Shown here: in pieces, positions 34,545 to 48,533 of the stretch | Numbering within the stretch: the stretch's first letter is position 1 | Layout of the letters: each line of letters opens with the position of its first letter | Source: Engraulis encrasicolus | Lineage: Eukaryota; Chordata; Actinopteri; Clupeiformes; Engraulidae | Assembly: GCF_034702125.1 (NCBI RefSeq) | Contig: NW_026945687.1 | Coordinates: 182,667 to 246,666 of the forward strand | Reading direction: 5' to 3' | DNA: 64,000 nt | Translations under genes and position numbers: made by a program | Notes under the pieces: generated by a model | The model's input: only the letters and a program-made list of their open reading frames with translations | Database searches by the model: none | Told to the model about the DNA's origin: nothing

Positions 34545-37544
34545 ATCCGTGGAATATTCGCTGGGGCTAATGTCGGACGTACTTACTACTAGCTATGATA
34601 AAGCAATAATTGCTGGCGACTTTAATATCCACGTAAATAAATCAGATGACGCAATAGCCAAGTCTTTCTTAGACACATTAAATGGATTCGGTCTCGTCCA
34701 GAATGTTACAGAACAGCCTACCCATCGGAAAGGCAACACACTTGACCTTGTTATTTCATATGCGTTTGATATCAACAATATATCGGTCACGGACGTCGGC
34801 CTCTCCGACCACCACTGTGTGTTTTTTGATTTTGACATTTCAACACAAATTAGCACACCCAACAATGTCATTCACAGACGACGCATTAATGCCTCTGCTG
34901 AGCTTAAGATTTCAGACCTCATCAAATCAGGTGACCTACTAAATGGTCACTGCACACCTGATGAAATGGTTGATAGCTTCAACAACAACTTAAGAGGAAT
35001 TCTAGATAACATAGCTCCAATTAGAACGACGACAAGAACCAGAGCTAGGTATTCACCTTGGATGAATGACTCACTTAGAGCCTTAAAAAGAAAATGCAGA
35101 GTAACCGAGCGTCTTTGGAGGAAAACTAAATTAGAAGTCCATAGACAATCCCTTAGGGATGAGATCTCCTCCTACAATAATGCGGTACGCTCAGAGAGAA
35201 AAGCATATTTTTCCAAAATCATAACAGACAACCAGCATAATGCGAAAGTTCTTTTTTCCACTATTGACCACCTGCTTAATCCAACAAATATCAATAACAA
35301 TCTAAATGCAGCATCACATGCCAAGTGCGAGGAATTTGCTAGATTTTTTAATAAAAAGATTGCAGACATTAGAGAAGGCATCCAAGGTGGAAACGCAGCA
35401 ACCTCTGTCGCCCACTCAGGCGATACACAGAGGGGAGGGTTAAACCCCCCTAGGAGACCTGAGAGCTTCCAAAAGTTTTGTCCAATTACAGAGGACGACC
35501 TCTGTAAAATAGTCAGGGAAAGTAAGCAGTCTACCTGCAGCCTTGACGCGATCCCCACATATCTGCTAAAAAACATACTTGGTTGCTTAGCAGCACCTTT
35601 ACTGCAAATTGTTAACACCTCTATGCTTACAGGCATTTTTCCAAGCTCATTCAAAACAGCCATGGTAAAGCCACTCCTAAAAAAGACAAATTTAGATCAG
35701 AATTCTTTAAACAACTACAGACCTATATCAAACCTCCCCTTTATAAGCAAGGTACTAGAAAAAGTTGTATTTAAACATCTTAATCAACATCTGGCTGGGA
35801 ATGATATCTTGGAAAAATTCCAATCAGGCTTTAGAGCCAACCATAGCACCGAAACAGCACTAACCAAAATAATAAGTGATCTTAGGCTCAGCACTGCCGC
35901 TAACAAAGTTTCAGCACTTATCCTCCTCGACCTCAGTGCCGCCTTTGACACGATAGACCACAACATACTAATTGACCGCCTTGAATCTTGGGTAGGATTG
36001 TCCGGTCACGTCTTAGAGTGGTTCAAAACATATATTACAGGAAGGCAGTTTTTTGTCACCATCGGAGAATACGTCTCCAACAAGTATGATGTGCCTTTTG
36101 GAGTTGCTCAGGGTAGTTGCTTGGGCCCTCTCCTCTTCTCTCTCTATATGTTGCCCCTGGGCTCCATCATCAGAGAGCACAATGTTGATTTTCATAGCTA
36201 TGCCGATGACACTCAACTATATATCTCTGTCGAGCCTAGCCAAACCACTGCCATTCATGCCTTGACTAAATGCATGTCTGCCATCACAGATTGGATGAAC
36301 AGTAACTTCCTAAAATTAAATGAGGATAAAACTGAAGTGTTGCTCATTGGGCCTAAGAAAAAACGTGCAAAACTCCACTCAAGCCTAGGTGACCTAAGCA
36401 TGCACATTAAAGATAAGGTTACTAGCCTAGGTGTGGTCATAGACTCGGATTTGAGCTTTGAGCCTCACATCAACAAGATAACAAAATCTGCTTTTTTCCA
36501 TCTTAGAAATGTAAACAAACAGCGCGGCTTGGCCCCCCGACAAGACGCTGAGAAACTTATTCATGCCTTTGTCAACAGTAGGATAGACTACTGCAATGCT
36601 CTCTTCTCTGGTCTCCCAAAAAAATTAATTGACAAATTGCAACTCATTCAAAATTCTGCGGCAAGAATCCTAACAAGAACCAGAATGAGAGAGCACATCT
36701 CTCCTGTCTTGGCAGACCTGCACTGGTTACCTCTCTCATACAGAATCGACTTTAAGATTCTGCTCACAGTATTTAAAGCATTAAATGGACTTGCCCCTAG
36801 TTATATCTCAGACATGCTCTCTTTTTATGCCCCTGCTCGAGCTCTCAGGTCCACTGATGCCAAGCTGCTAAGGACCCCCACCCCAAAAGAAGATCGGCGA
36901 CGCCGCGTTTGCCTGCTATGCGCCCAAGAGATGGAACGCCCTCCCCATCGAGATCCGATCAGCCACCTCCGTCGACTCCTTCAAGAAGCAGCTGAAGACC
37001 CACCTCTTCATCCTTGCCAACTCCTTGCTGCCAAGGCGTCATAGTGTCCCAGCTGCCGCAGCGCCCTTACTACTCGCAACCAGCCCTGGCAGGGGGCTCC
37101 CCTAGGTGGCCGCTGGTCTCTGCCTGAGGTTTCTTCCTGATTATAGGGTTTTTTTCTCAGACCTCACTGAGCTTTTGTTACCCCCTTACAAACTATGAAT
37201 CAAGCGAAAGGGAGTTTTTCCTCACCCCTGATGCCACCAGGGGCCGCACCTGAGCGCCCAATCTCTGTGTGACTATCTATGACTTACGATAGGCCCAGCC
37301 ACTATGGACCTTACGCATCTAAGAATCCTGGTCCTAACCTACGTTGACCTTATGACTCTACAATCTCTGTCTATCTCTTCTTCCTCTGCCCTCCTGCTAT
37401 TTCTGCCTCTCCTCTATACCTCTCCTTTTAAATCTATCTCTAACAATGTTTTTTTCCCATTTGTTAAGCACTTTGAGTTACATGCCTTGTATGACACAGT
37501 GCTATACAAATACAATTATTATTATTATTATTATTATTATTATA
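34545..37544 (+). mobile_element. L2 LINE insertion, 3.0 kb, 5'-truncated
   Basis: Extent of the element: the 5' break lies in the endonuclease domain and the 3' end is an (ATT)n tail at about 37517-37544. The 3' UTR carries the L2-type string ttgttaagcactttgagtta. Confidence 0.85.
34549..37044 (+). CDS. L2-clade LINE ORF2, 5'-truncated, endonuclease remnant + reverse transcriptase
   Basis: Encodes the end of the APE-type endonuclease (AGDFNIHV near residues 22-29, LSDHH near 85-89) followed by a complete RT: NNYRPISNLPFISKVLE at about 388-404, LLDLSAAFDTIDH at 459-471, GVAQGSCLGPLLF at 518-530 and catalytic YADD at 551-554. The first ATG-like codon is a GTG and most of the endonuclease is missing, so the insertion is truncated near 34545. 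Near 36889 (about residue 781) the frame slips: the conserved C-terminus (FKKQLKTHLFILANSLLP) continues in another frame to a stop at 37103-37105, so the annotated end at 37044 is a frameshifted tail. The 3' end, ...gtgctatacaaatacaattatt, is the L2 signature. Confidence 0.9.
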   Translation: MEYSLGLMSDVLTTSYDKAIIAGDFNIHVNKSDDAIAKSFLDTLNGFGLVQNVTEQPTHRKGNTLDLVISYAFDINNISVTDVGLSDHHCVFFDFDISTQISTPNNVIHRRRINASAELKISDLIKSGDLLNGHCTPDEMVDSFNNNLRGILDNIAPIRTTTRTRARYSPWMNDSLRALKRKCRVTERLWRKTKLEVHRQSLRDEISSYNNAVRSERKAYFSKIITDNQHNAKVLFSTIDHLLNPTNINNNLNAASHAKCEEFARFFNKKIADIREGIQGGNAATSVAHSGDTQRGGLNPPRRPESFQKFCPITEDDLCKIVRESKQSTCSLDAIPTYLLKNILGCLAAPLLQIVNTSMLTGIFPSSFKTAMVKPLLKKTNLDQNSLNNYRPISNLPFISKVLEKVVFKHLNQHLAGNDILEKFQSGFRANHSTETALTKIISDLRLSTAANKVSALILLDLSAAFDTIDHNILIDRLESWVGLSGHVLEWFKTYITGRQFFVTIGEYVSNKYDVPFGVAQGSCLGPLLFSLYMLPLGSIIREHNVDFHSYADDTQLYISVEPSQTTAIHALTKCMSAITDWMNSNFLKLNEDKTEVLLIGPKKKRAKLHSSLGDLSMHIKDKVTSLGVVIDSDLSFEPHINKITKSAFFHLRNVNKQRGLAPRQDAEKLIHAFVNSRIDYCNALFSGLPKKLIDKLQLIQNSAARILTRTRMREHISPVLADLHWLPLSYRIDFKILLTVFKALNGLAPSYISDMLSFYAPARALRSTDAKLLRTPTPKEDRRRRVCLLCAQEMERPPHRDPISHLRRLLQEAAEDPPLHPCQLLAAKAS

Positions 37545-37735
37545 GAGGTAGAACATACACCCGCCCCCCTTTTCACAGCAATCCGTGTCTGTTCTCCCAT
37601 CTACCTCTATGCTCAGTGCTCACCCGGACGACTTGTGGCAGGCTGTGAAATAGCAGCGAACATACATACAAGCTGCAGATAACGAACACACACACAAACC
37701 CAGGCAGATAACGAACACACACACAAACGCCGGCG
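37517..37735. repeat. (ATT)n tail, then a CA-containing short duplication
   Basis: (ATT)n tail of the LINE, followed about 130 bp later by two copies of gataacgaacacacacacaaac (37677-37730). Confidence 0.8.
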
Positions 37736-37939
37736 ATCACATAACCTCCTTGGCGGAGGTTATTAAGCAATGTGTTGGAAAAAGTAACTGTGGAATGAAA
37801 TAGAAATTACTTAACATACATGTAAGTGACAAATTAAGATTAATTTTGTGTGTGGGATTGTAATCTGTAGTCCAATAAGCTCAACATGGTGTAACCGTAG
37901 TGAATTTATTTCCTGTGTGAATGTCAGACTGATACCCAC

Positions 37940-38038
37940 CTCTGACCAGCAGGAACATCTCCTGCTCCAAAGCGAAGAGGCTGCTCCATGGACTGGTCAC
38001 TCTTCATGGACACACAGCTCGGCACTGGAGAAGGGGGT
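37940..38038 (-). CDS. NLR N-terminal repeat exon B
   Basis: 99-bp exon with AAGAG acceptor and GTGGGT donor, phase 2-2, open throughout. It encodes the array consensus: PPSPVPSCVSMKSDQ, then SMEQPLRFGAGDVPAGQ. An in-frame ATG lies 12 bases upstream of the coding part (atgcagcttaag), so use as a first exon cannot be excluded. Confidence 0.8.
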
Positions 38039-38415
38039 CTCTTAAGCTGCATGGGGCTGGATCACACACATACAAAGTAGTCCAAAAGTTCTTCAAGAGT
38101 ACTAAAACCAAAATCCTGTAGTGGCCCACTCAGAGTCCAGCCCTCAATCATATACAGAATCTGTAATGGGTGCTGACAGAGAGCGTCCATACTCGAACTA
38201 CATGCTATTTCGAGCAGAAGAATTTACAATGCAAGAAAGGGCCAAACGTCCTCACAGGATTTCATTGGTTTATTTATGTTTATTTAACCCTTTCATGCAG
38301 ACTCCTGTGTTTCAGAGTTTTGCCAAATAAAGCCCTGGTTCAACAACAGCATGTCCAAAACTTAATATATATGTTGGAAAAGTAACTGTGGAATGAAATA
38401 GATAACATTGTGCAA

Positions 38416-38561
38416 TAAGTAAGGGATAACGGCCGACGAGGTGACCGGTTATACGAAATTTATGGCGAGGCGGCGGCTTCCAACAATGGCGACGCGCAGC
38501 CTCCGCCAAGCCATTCATTTCTATAACCGGTCGACCTCGAAGGCCGTCATCCCGCTTATCT
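38416..38561. repeat. palindrome P1, copy 1
   Basis: Inverted arms of about 37 bp (gggataacggccgacgagg / cctcgaaggccgtcatccc and outward) around a ~70-bp centre containing ggcgaggcggcgg. Probably a hairpin MITE carried within the unit. Confidence 0.75.
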
Positions 38562-39221
38562 GCCATCATGGTAGGGTACTTTTTTAATCTATTATTGTCT
38601 GTAAAGTTGTAGGAACCATGTTCTATCAAGATAGAATGTTTCTTTGCGGGCGTCCAACTTGACGCACCTAGAATCTTCGTTTGGTAGCCTGCCGACGCTG
38701 TGATTATTTAATGTTTCTTTAAACTTATACCACGGCAGGATGGAAGTTTAAACCAAAACCTTGCGAAGCACTTGTACATGCTGAATCGACACGTCGCATC
38801 AAGCGTCCATTTCCCCCTGCTGATCATCTCAGTCTTAGGACTAACGTCTAATGTCTAACGTCTAACGTCTGGGTGGGCTCCACCCCCTTGTGCCTGTGTC
38901 TCATCCTGCATATTGGGGATGGCTGGAGCTGGTTTGCTTTGATGGAGACTACTACTACGTGTAAGTGGCTGGCTTTCAGCATCTTGCACTCTCTCACAGG
39001 GCTGACGCTGCGCTTGGAGCCTGTTTTGTTTGGTTATTCCACTAGGCCTACATTTTTGCACACATGCATCACACTATTATTTTACACTACTGACCTTTAG
39101 CCTTTCTAAAAATAAGCACTTTATGTTGAAATGATGTTGAGGTGTGGACTCCGCATTCATGTTTTGGCTACCTTGAGCCAGGTGGTTCTTAACAACAGAC
39201 TACCTGTCAACTTTGTGCTTA

Positions 39222-39252
<31 letters not shown>

Positions 39253-39928
39253 GAAAGAGAGAGAGATTCCCCATGCTAGAGACGTTTTTAATAACTCTCA
39301 TCTTTACCCTTTCACAGGTGTTCCTTCCCCACAAGAGGAAAGCAGCCTAATTTTTAATAAAGGAATGTTTTCGGATCATTAACAAAGGGAAGGCAGCGGG
39401 AAACAGCCTACATTTTAAAAACCATGGGAGTGGAGCAGATGACGAGGTCACTCGTTTCGATACAATTAATGGCGAGGCAGGTGCTTAGAATTTCAGTGCA
39501 GGGTATTTTTGTCATCTATTGCTATCTGTACATTTGTAACCTATAAATTATGCCAACTGCAGATCTATCGGATGCATGTAGTAGAACTTTTAGGGCGACT
39601 GACTTGACAACCACATGCGATAGAACTGACAACTGGCTCTTGGCTTAACAACCAAATGTGATAGAATTAACAACGGACTCTTGACTGGCTTTTGGTCATA
39701 TCAACCTGCAGTTTAGAATTAGTAACGGCAGTTCGCCTAACTTAGTCACACGTTTGACGCCTGACAGGTTATAGGGAATTAGTTGCAACCTCATCAGCCA
39801 ATCAGAAAAGAGGATTCAGTTGCGTAGGCAGATAATAAATTACAACAGTGGAAATTCAATAGTTCAAAGTTCCATGCACAACTCCTAGGTGCTGGTAGAT
39901 ACAGGAATGTTCATTACTTCAAAAGAAA

Positions 39929-40094
39929 GAAGTCTACCACACACTTTCTTGACTTCATGCTCGTTTTATTAGAGCAAAAAACGCGTTTCGCCTCAGTGCG
40001 CCATCAGGCTCGCTCAGGACACCGCACTGAGTCGAAACACGTTGTTCGCTCTGATAAAACGAGCATAAAGTCAAGAAAGTGTGCGGTACACTTC
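39929..40094. repeat. palindrome P2, copy 1
   Basis: Inverted arms of about 75 bp (gaagtctaccacacactttc... and ...gaaagtgtgcggtacacttc) with a short centre around gcgccatcaggctcgctcagg. Both strands show short open frames caused by this symmetry. Confidence 0.8.
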
Positions 40095-40617
40095 TTTTTT
40101 TTTTAATGGTGGAGAAAAAAAGTCTTAGATTGTGCCCAGCATTGGAGAATGCAAGTTGAATGGTACAGAGGCCGCCTGACATTGTGACAACTAATCTCTG
40201 GCCAGATCTGGTCCTATGGTCAGCCCAGGGGCAGATCTAGCCATTTTGGGGCCCTAGGCCAAATATAAATATGTGGCCCTAAAAAGTCATTACATAGACA
40301 TACAATTGTGTGTTTTGGTGATATTTTAGTGTTTTGTCTCATATAGTATATCTTCCATCACCTTATATAAGTTTAGATCAAGCCTATTTGTGTGTATGTG
40401 TGTTCACCGCAACTGGTGTGACATTTGGTGCCCCTCTGGAGGACAGATTTGGTGGGGGCCCTGGGCAATTGCCTAGGTATGCCTAATGACCACCGAGGGG
40501 TAAAAGCCAGAGGTTGCCATTGAGTCCTTTAGAGGAGTCGTGGGCCTATCAATGAAACACCAATGAAGGTGCTCACCTGAAGACCACAGTGAAGGGTTTA
40601 CCCCTCTAGCCATAACT

Positions 40618-41680
40618 GTTTACCAATGCTTATTAGTTTAGGGATTGTACTATCTAGTCCAATAAGCTCAACCTGGTGTAACTGTAGTGGTCAGTTTATT
40701 TCCTGTGTTAATGTCAGACTGATACCCACCTCTGACCAGCAGGAACATCTCCTGCTCCAAAGCGAAGAGGCTGCTCCATGGACCGGTCACTCTTCATGGA
40801 CGCACAGCTCGGCACTGGAGAAGGGGGTCTCTTAAGCTGCATGGGGCTAGATCACACACATGCAGAGTAGTCCAAACATTCTTCAAGAGTACTAAAACCA
40901 AAATCCTGTAGTGGCCCACTCAGAGTCCAGACCTCGATCCTACAGACAATCTGTGGTGGGTGCTGACAGAGAGCGTCCATACTCGGACTACATGCTATTT
41001 GGATCAGAAGAATTTACAATGCAAGGATGGGCCAAACGTCCTCACAAGATTTCATTATTTTATTTATGTTTAATTAACCTTTTCATGCAGACTCCTGTGT
41101 TTTAGGGTTTTGCCAAATTAAACCCTGGTTCAACAACAGCGTGTCCAAAACTTAATATATATTTTGGAAAAGTAACTGTGGAATGAAATAGATAACATTG
41201 TGCAATAAATTACAATATTGGGGAGTAAAACTCTTAGATTGGGCCCGGGATTGGAGAATGCAAGTTGAATGGTACAGAGGTCGCCTGACATTGTGACAAC
41301 TAATCTCTGGCCAGATCTGGTCCTATGGTCAGCACAGGGGCAGATCTAGCCATTTTGGGGCCCTAGGCCAAATATAAATATGTGGCCCTAAAAAGTCATT
41401 ACATAGACATACTGTACAATTGTGTGCTTTGGTGATATTTTAGTGTTTTGTCTCATATATATCTTCCATTATTTTATATAAGTCACAAGTAAAGATCAAG
41501 CTTATTTGTGTGTGTGTTCACCGCAACTGGTGTGACAGTTGGGGCCCCTCTGGAGGACAGATTTGGTGGGGGCCCTGGGCAATTGCCTAGGTTTGCCGAG
41601 TCGTGGGCCTATCAACGAAACAATAATGAAGGTGCCAACCAGAAGACCACAGTGAAGGGTTTACCCCTCTAGCCATAACC
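40618..41680. repeat. array unit 2 (1.06 kb, internally deleted)
   Basis: Carries exon C and the Tc1 fossil, then jumps at aataaattacaatattgggg directly to the tail block. About 1.75 kb, including P1, the (GA)n tract and P2, is missing compared with unit 1. Confidence 0.9.
40730..40828 (-). CDS. NLR N-terminal repeat exon C
   Basis: 99 bp, same splice signals and phase as exon B, open. It differs at two codons, giving SCAS and SDRS in place of SCVS and SDQS. Confidence 0.8.
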
Positions 41681-42737
41681 GTTTACCAAAGCTAACTAGT
41701 TAAGGGATTGTACTATCTTGTCCTATGAGCTTAACCTGGTGTAACTGTAGTGGTCATTTTATTTCCTGTGTGAATGTCAGACTGACACCCACCTCTGACC
41801 AGCAGGAACATCTCCTGCTCCAAAGCGAAGAGGCAGTTTCATGGACTGGTCACTCTTCATGGACACACAGCTCGGCACTGGAGAAGGGGGTCTCTTAAGC
41901 TGCATGGGGCTGGATCACACACATACAAATTAGTCCAAAAGTTCTTCAAGAGTACTAAAACCAAAATCCTGTACTGGCCCACTCAGAGTCCGGACCTCAA
42001 TCCTACAAACAATATGTAGTGAATGCTGACAGAGAGCGTCCATACTCGGACAACATGCTATTTGGATCAGAAGAATTTACAATGCAAGGCTGGGCCAAAC
42101 GTCCTCACAGGATTTCATTGGTTTATTTATGTTTATTTAACCTTTTCATGCAGACTCCTGTGTTTTAGGGTTTTGCCAAATTAAACCCTGGTTCAACAAC
42201 AGCGTGTCCAAAACTTAATATATATTTTGGAAAATAATTGTTGAATGAAATAGATAACATTGTGCAATAAATTACAATATTGGGGAGTAAAACTCTTAGG
42301 TTGGGCCCGGGATTGGAGAATGCAAGTTGAATGGTAAAGAGGCCGCCTGACATTGTGACAACTAATCTCTGGCCAGATCTGGTCCTATGGTCAGCACAGG
42401 GGCAGATCTAGCCATTTTGGGGCCCTAGGCCAAATATAATCATGTGGTCCTAAAAAGTCATTACATAGACATAAAATTAGTTGTTTTGGTGATATTTTAG
42501 TGTTTTGTCTCATATATATCTTCCATTATTTTATATAAGTCACAAGTAAAGATCAAGCTTATTTGTGTGTGTGTTCACCGCAACTGGTGTGACAGTTGGG
42601 GCCCCTCTGGAGGACAGATTTGGTGGGGGCCCTGGGCAATTGCCTAGGTTTGCCGAGTCGTGGGCCTATCAACGAAACAATAATGAAGGTGCCAACCAGA
42701 AGACCACAGTGAAGGGTTTACCCCTCTAGCCATAACC
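41681..42737. repeat. array unit 3 (1.06 kb, internally deleted)
   Basis: Has the same deletion junction as unit 2, so the two share one deletion event followed by duplication. Carries exon D. Confidence 0.9.
41793..41891 (-). CDS. NLR N-terminal repeat exon D
   Basis: 99 bp, open, acceptor AAGAG, donor GTGGGT, phase 2-2. Its variable middle reads SMKLPLRF rather than SMEQPLRF. Confidence 0.8.
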
Positions 42738-42849
42738 GTTTACCAAAGCTAACTAGTTAAGGGATTGTACTATCTTGTCCTATAAGCTAAACCTGGTGTA
42801 ACTGTAGTGGTCATTTTATTTCCTGTGTGAATGTCAGACTGACACCCAC

Positions 42850-42948
42850 CTCTGACCAGCAGGAACATCTCCTGCTCCAAAGCGAAGAGGCAGTTTCATG
42901 GACTGGTCACTCTTCATGGACACACAGCTCGGCACTGGAGAAGGGGGT
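42850..42948 (-). CDS. NLR N-terminal repeat exon E
   Basis: 99 bp, open, identical at the protein level to exon D (SMKLPLRF variant), with matching splice sites. The Tc1 element inserted in the intron just upstream of it. Confidence 0.8.
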
Positions 42949-43115
42949 CTCTTAAGCTGCAAGGGGCTGGATCACACACATACAAATTAGTCCAAAGTTC
43001 TTCAAGAGTACTAAAACCAAAATCCTGTACTGGCCCACTCAGAGTCCGGACCTCAATCCTACAAACAATATGTAGTGAATGCTGACAGAGAGCGTCCAAC
43101 TGGGACAACATGCTA

Positions 43116-44732
<1,617 letters not shown>

Positions 44733-44941
44733 TATTTGGAACAGAAGAATTTACAATGCAAGAATGGCCCAAAGTCCTCACAGGATTTCATTGGTTTATT
44801 TATGTTTATTTAACCCTTTCATGCAGACTCATGTGTTTAGGGTTGTGCCAAATAAAGACCTGGTTCAACAATAGCGTGTTCAAAACTTAATACATATGTT
44901 GGAAAAGTAACTGTGGAATGAAATAGATAACATTGTGCAAT

Positions 44942-45084
44942 AAGTAAGGGATAACGGCCGACGAGGTGACCGGTTGTACGAAATTAATGGCGAGGTGGTG
45001 GCTTCGAACTTTGGGGACGCGCAGCCTCCGCCAAGCCATTCACTTTCTATAAGCGGTCGACCTCGAAGGCCGTTATCCCGTTTA
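44942..45084. repeat. palindrome P1, copy 2
   Basis: Same inverted structure as 38416-38561, with a few substitutions (ggttgtacg in place of ggttatacg). Confidence 0.75.
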
Positions 45085-45117
45085 TCTGCCATTATGGTTG
45101 GGTACTTTTTTAATCTA

Positions 45118-46288
45118 TTACTGTCAAGTTGTTTTGGTTTGTTTGGATTTTGGTTTGTTTTACTTGTGCAATTTTCCCCAACTTGAAAAGGGTTTGTGAC
45201 ATCTGGTGGAGGTCTGGTAAACTGGATCCTACTCAAAGGACTTGAAACGACAACAGAAGTTTCCTTTTTGTCTTTTCCTCTTTTTTTTTTCTTTTTTTTT
45301 TATTTGATTTCAGGGCACAAGTCCATGTTGGCAGTTAGCAGCAGGAAACATCATTTGTGGTCTTTTAGTCTTTTTCCCTTAGGTAGAAAACCTAAGGCAC
45401 ACAACAGGAGAATACAGAACAGTGGTTACTTTCCAGTTAAATGTGCAATGTTCATGTGCAAATGCAATGCTCCTGTGCAAATATGAGGCTATGCAAATAC
45501 ACAATGTGCAAATAAGCTTACAAAAATGTCCATCAAAAATAATCTTTGCAATATTTAAAACCCAACAATTAGATACTATAATCATAAATGTAATCATATG
45601 AGTAAACTAAAGTAGACTCTTTTTTTTAACCAGAAGATATGATTTTTGTTACAAGTAACTGCACTATAAAAGCCCATGCCCAACTGGCAACACGTAGCTT
45701 TGAAATAATCGATGAAATGCGCAACCACAATTATCTTAAATGCAAACCTTAGCATTAAATATGGTAACAGCAACTTGTGCTCGGTCTGTTAAGCTTACAG
45801 GTTTAAATTATCAACCACCAGTAGTAGGACTACAACAGTGTACAAAATACCAGTGCAACACCAACTATCAAAATGTGCTTAATGCAGTTAAAGTGACAAG
45901 AGACAGCTCGCTAAAGATAAAGATAAAAAGATTACAGATAAAAAGCTTACCGGCTGCCTCTCCAGTCTTGCAGTGTCACGTTTTGCACAGTATTTACCAA
46001 ATTAGTTAAGAGTTGTTTTAGTTCTAGGCACAGCAATCCTTGCGTGTGACTCTCCACAGAAAACTTACAGACTGAGCAGGGTAGCCTAATTAACCCACCT
46101 GTGCTTGAGTCTGCAGTGAGACCAAATCAGCTGAACTGAGAACAGCTGACACTGATCAGCCGACTTGCACTGCTCACCAATTAGCTTGCCCTTACCACCC
46201 ATTTTTCCCCTATTTTTTTCCCCGTGCATTTTGTTGAGTGAAGAATCGAAATCAAAAGATGTAAACCCCAAGTTTGACTTCACAATCT
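45118..46288. mobile_element. ~1.17-kb insertion in array unit 4, unclassified
   Basis: Compared with the other units the sequence is interrupted between ttttaatctattactg and tattgtctgtaaagttg. The insert contains T-rich runs, no recognised coding region and no clear terminal repeats. The flanking strings aatctatta / aatcttatt may be a short target duplication. Confidence 0.6.
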
Positions 46289-47620
46289 TATTGTCTGTAA
46301 AGTTGTAGGAACCATGTTCTATCAAGATAGAATGTTTCTTTGCGGGCGTCCAACTTGACGCACCTAGAATCTTCGTTTGGTAGCCTGCCGACGCTGTGAT
46401 TATTTAATGTTCCTTTAGCCCTATACCACGGCGGGATGGAAGTTTAAAACCAAAACCTTGCGAAGCACTTGTATGCTGAATCGACACATGTCGTATCACG
46501 CGTCTATTTCCCCCTGCTGATCATCTCAGTCTTAGGTCTAACGTCTAACGTCTGGGTGGGCTCTGCCCCCTTGTGCCTGTGTCTCATCCTGCAGATTGGA
46601 GATGGCTGGAGCTGGTTTGCTTTGATGGAGACTACTACTACGTGTAAGTGGCTGGCTTTCAGCATCTTGCACTCTCTCACAGGGCTGACGCTGCGCTTGG
46701 AGCCTGTTTTGTTTGGTTATTCCACTAGGCCTAAATTTTTCCACACATGCATCACACTATTATTTTACACTACTGACCTTTAGCCTTTCTAAAAAGAAAC
46801 ACTTGATGTTGAAATGACTTTGCGGTGTGGACTCCGCATTTATGTTTTGGCAACCTTGAGCCAGGAGGTTCTTAACAACAGGCTACCTGTCAACTTTTTG
46901 CTTAAAAGAGAGAGAGAGAAAGAGAGAGAGAGATAGATTGTCCGCGCTAGAGACATTTTAATAACTCTCCCCTTTCCCCTTTCACACGTGTTCCTTCCCC
47001 ACAAGAGGAGAGTAGACTAATTTAAAAAAAGGGATGTTTTCGGGTCAATAACAAAGGGAAGGCAGCGGGAAACAGCCTACATTTTAAAAACCGTGGGAGT
47101 GGAGCAGATGATGAGGTCACTCGTTTCGATACAATTAATAGCGAGGCAGGTGCTTAGAATTTCAGTGCAGGGTATTTTTGTCATCTATTGCTATCTGTAC
47201 ATTTGTAACCTATAAATTATGCCAACTGCAGATCTATCTACATGCTCTATCGGATGCATGTAGTAGAACTTTTAGGGCGACTGACTTGACAACCAAATGC
47301 GATAGAACTGACAACTGGCTCTTGGCTTAACAACCAAATGTGACAGAATTAACGACTGACTCTTGACTTGATAAACAAATGCGATAGAACTAACGACTGG
47401 CTTTTGGCAATAGCAACCTGCAGTTCGCCTAACTTAGTCGCACGTTTGACTCTTGACAGGTTATAGGAAATTAGTTGCAACCCCATCAGCCAATCATAAA
47501 AGAGGATTCAGTTGCGTTGGCAGATAATAAATTACAACAGTGGAAATTCAATAGTTCAAAGTTCCATGCACAACTCCTAGGTGCTGGTAGATACAGGAAT
47601 GTTCATTACTTCAAAAGAAA

Positions 47621-47785
47621 GAAGTCTACCACACACTTTCTTGACTTCATGCTCGTTTTATTAGAGCAAAAAACGCGTTTCGCCTCAGTGCGCCATCAGG
47701 CTCGCTCAGGACACCGCACTGAGTCGAAACACGTTGTTCGCTCTGATAAAACGAGCATAAAGTCAAGAAAGTGTGCGGTACACTT
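47621..47785. repeat. palindrome P2, copy 2
   Basis: Same inverted structure and near-identical sequence as 39929-40094. Confidence 0.8.
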
Positions 47786-48434
47786 CTTTTTTTTTTAATG
47801 GTGGAGAATAAAAGTCTTAGATTGCGCCCAACATTGGAGAATGCAAGTTGAATGGTACAGAGGCCGCCTGACATTGTGACAACTAATCTCTGGCCAGATC
47901 TGGTCCTATGGTCAGCCTAGGGGCAGTTCTGGCCATTTTGGGGCCCTAGGCCAAATATAAATATGTGGCCCTAAAACGTCATTACATAGACATACAATTG
48001 TGTGTTTGGTGATATTTTAGTGTTTTGTCTCATATATACCTTCCATTATTTTATATAAGTCACAAGTAAAGATCAAGCCTATTTGTGTGTATGTGTTCAC
48101 CGCAACTGGTGTGACAGTTGGGGCCCCTCTGGAGGACAGATTTGGTGGGGGCCCTGGGCAATTGCCTAGGTTTGCCCAATGACCGCCATGGGGTAAAAGA
48201 AGAGTAAGGGGGCACATCTGGTATGCCAGAGGTTGCCATTGAACCCTTTAAAGGAGTCGTGGGCCTATCAACGAAACACCAATGAAGGTGCCAACCTGAA
48301 GACCCCAGTGAAGGGTTTAGCCCTCTAGCCATAACCGTTTACCAATGCTTATTAGTTCAGGGATTGTACTATCTAGTCCAATAAGCTCAACCTGGTGTAA
48401 CTGTAGTGGTGAGTTTATTTCCTGTGTTACCCAC

Positions 48435-48533
48435 CTCTGACCAGCAGGAACATCTCCTGCTCCAAAGCGAAGAGGCTGCTCCATGGACTGGTCACTCTTC
48501 ATGGACACACAGCTCGGCACTGGAGAGGGGGGT
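48435..48533 (-). CDS. NLR N-terminal repeat exon F
   Basis: 99 bp, open, protein identical to exon B. The donor GTGGGT is retained, but about 14 bases just inside the intron are deleted compared with other copies. The upstream in-frame ATG of other copies is ATT here. Confidence 0.8.

Larger units (their letters stand above)
37852..40617. repeat. NLR-exon tandem array, unit 1 (2.77 kb, full)
   Basis: First unit of the array. In plus order: conserved start (tagtccaataagctcaac), repeat exon B, a Tc1 transposase fossil (reads QSPA... around 38090-38190), the palindrome P1, a ~0.7-kb block with ctgacgctgcgcttggagcc, a (GA)n tract at 39221-39266, a block with agggcgactgacttgacaac, palindrome P2, then a gggccctagg-rich block to the next unit. 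It lacks the usual first few bases, so it is the left edge of the array. Confidence 0.9.
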
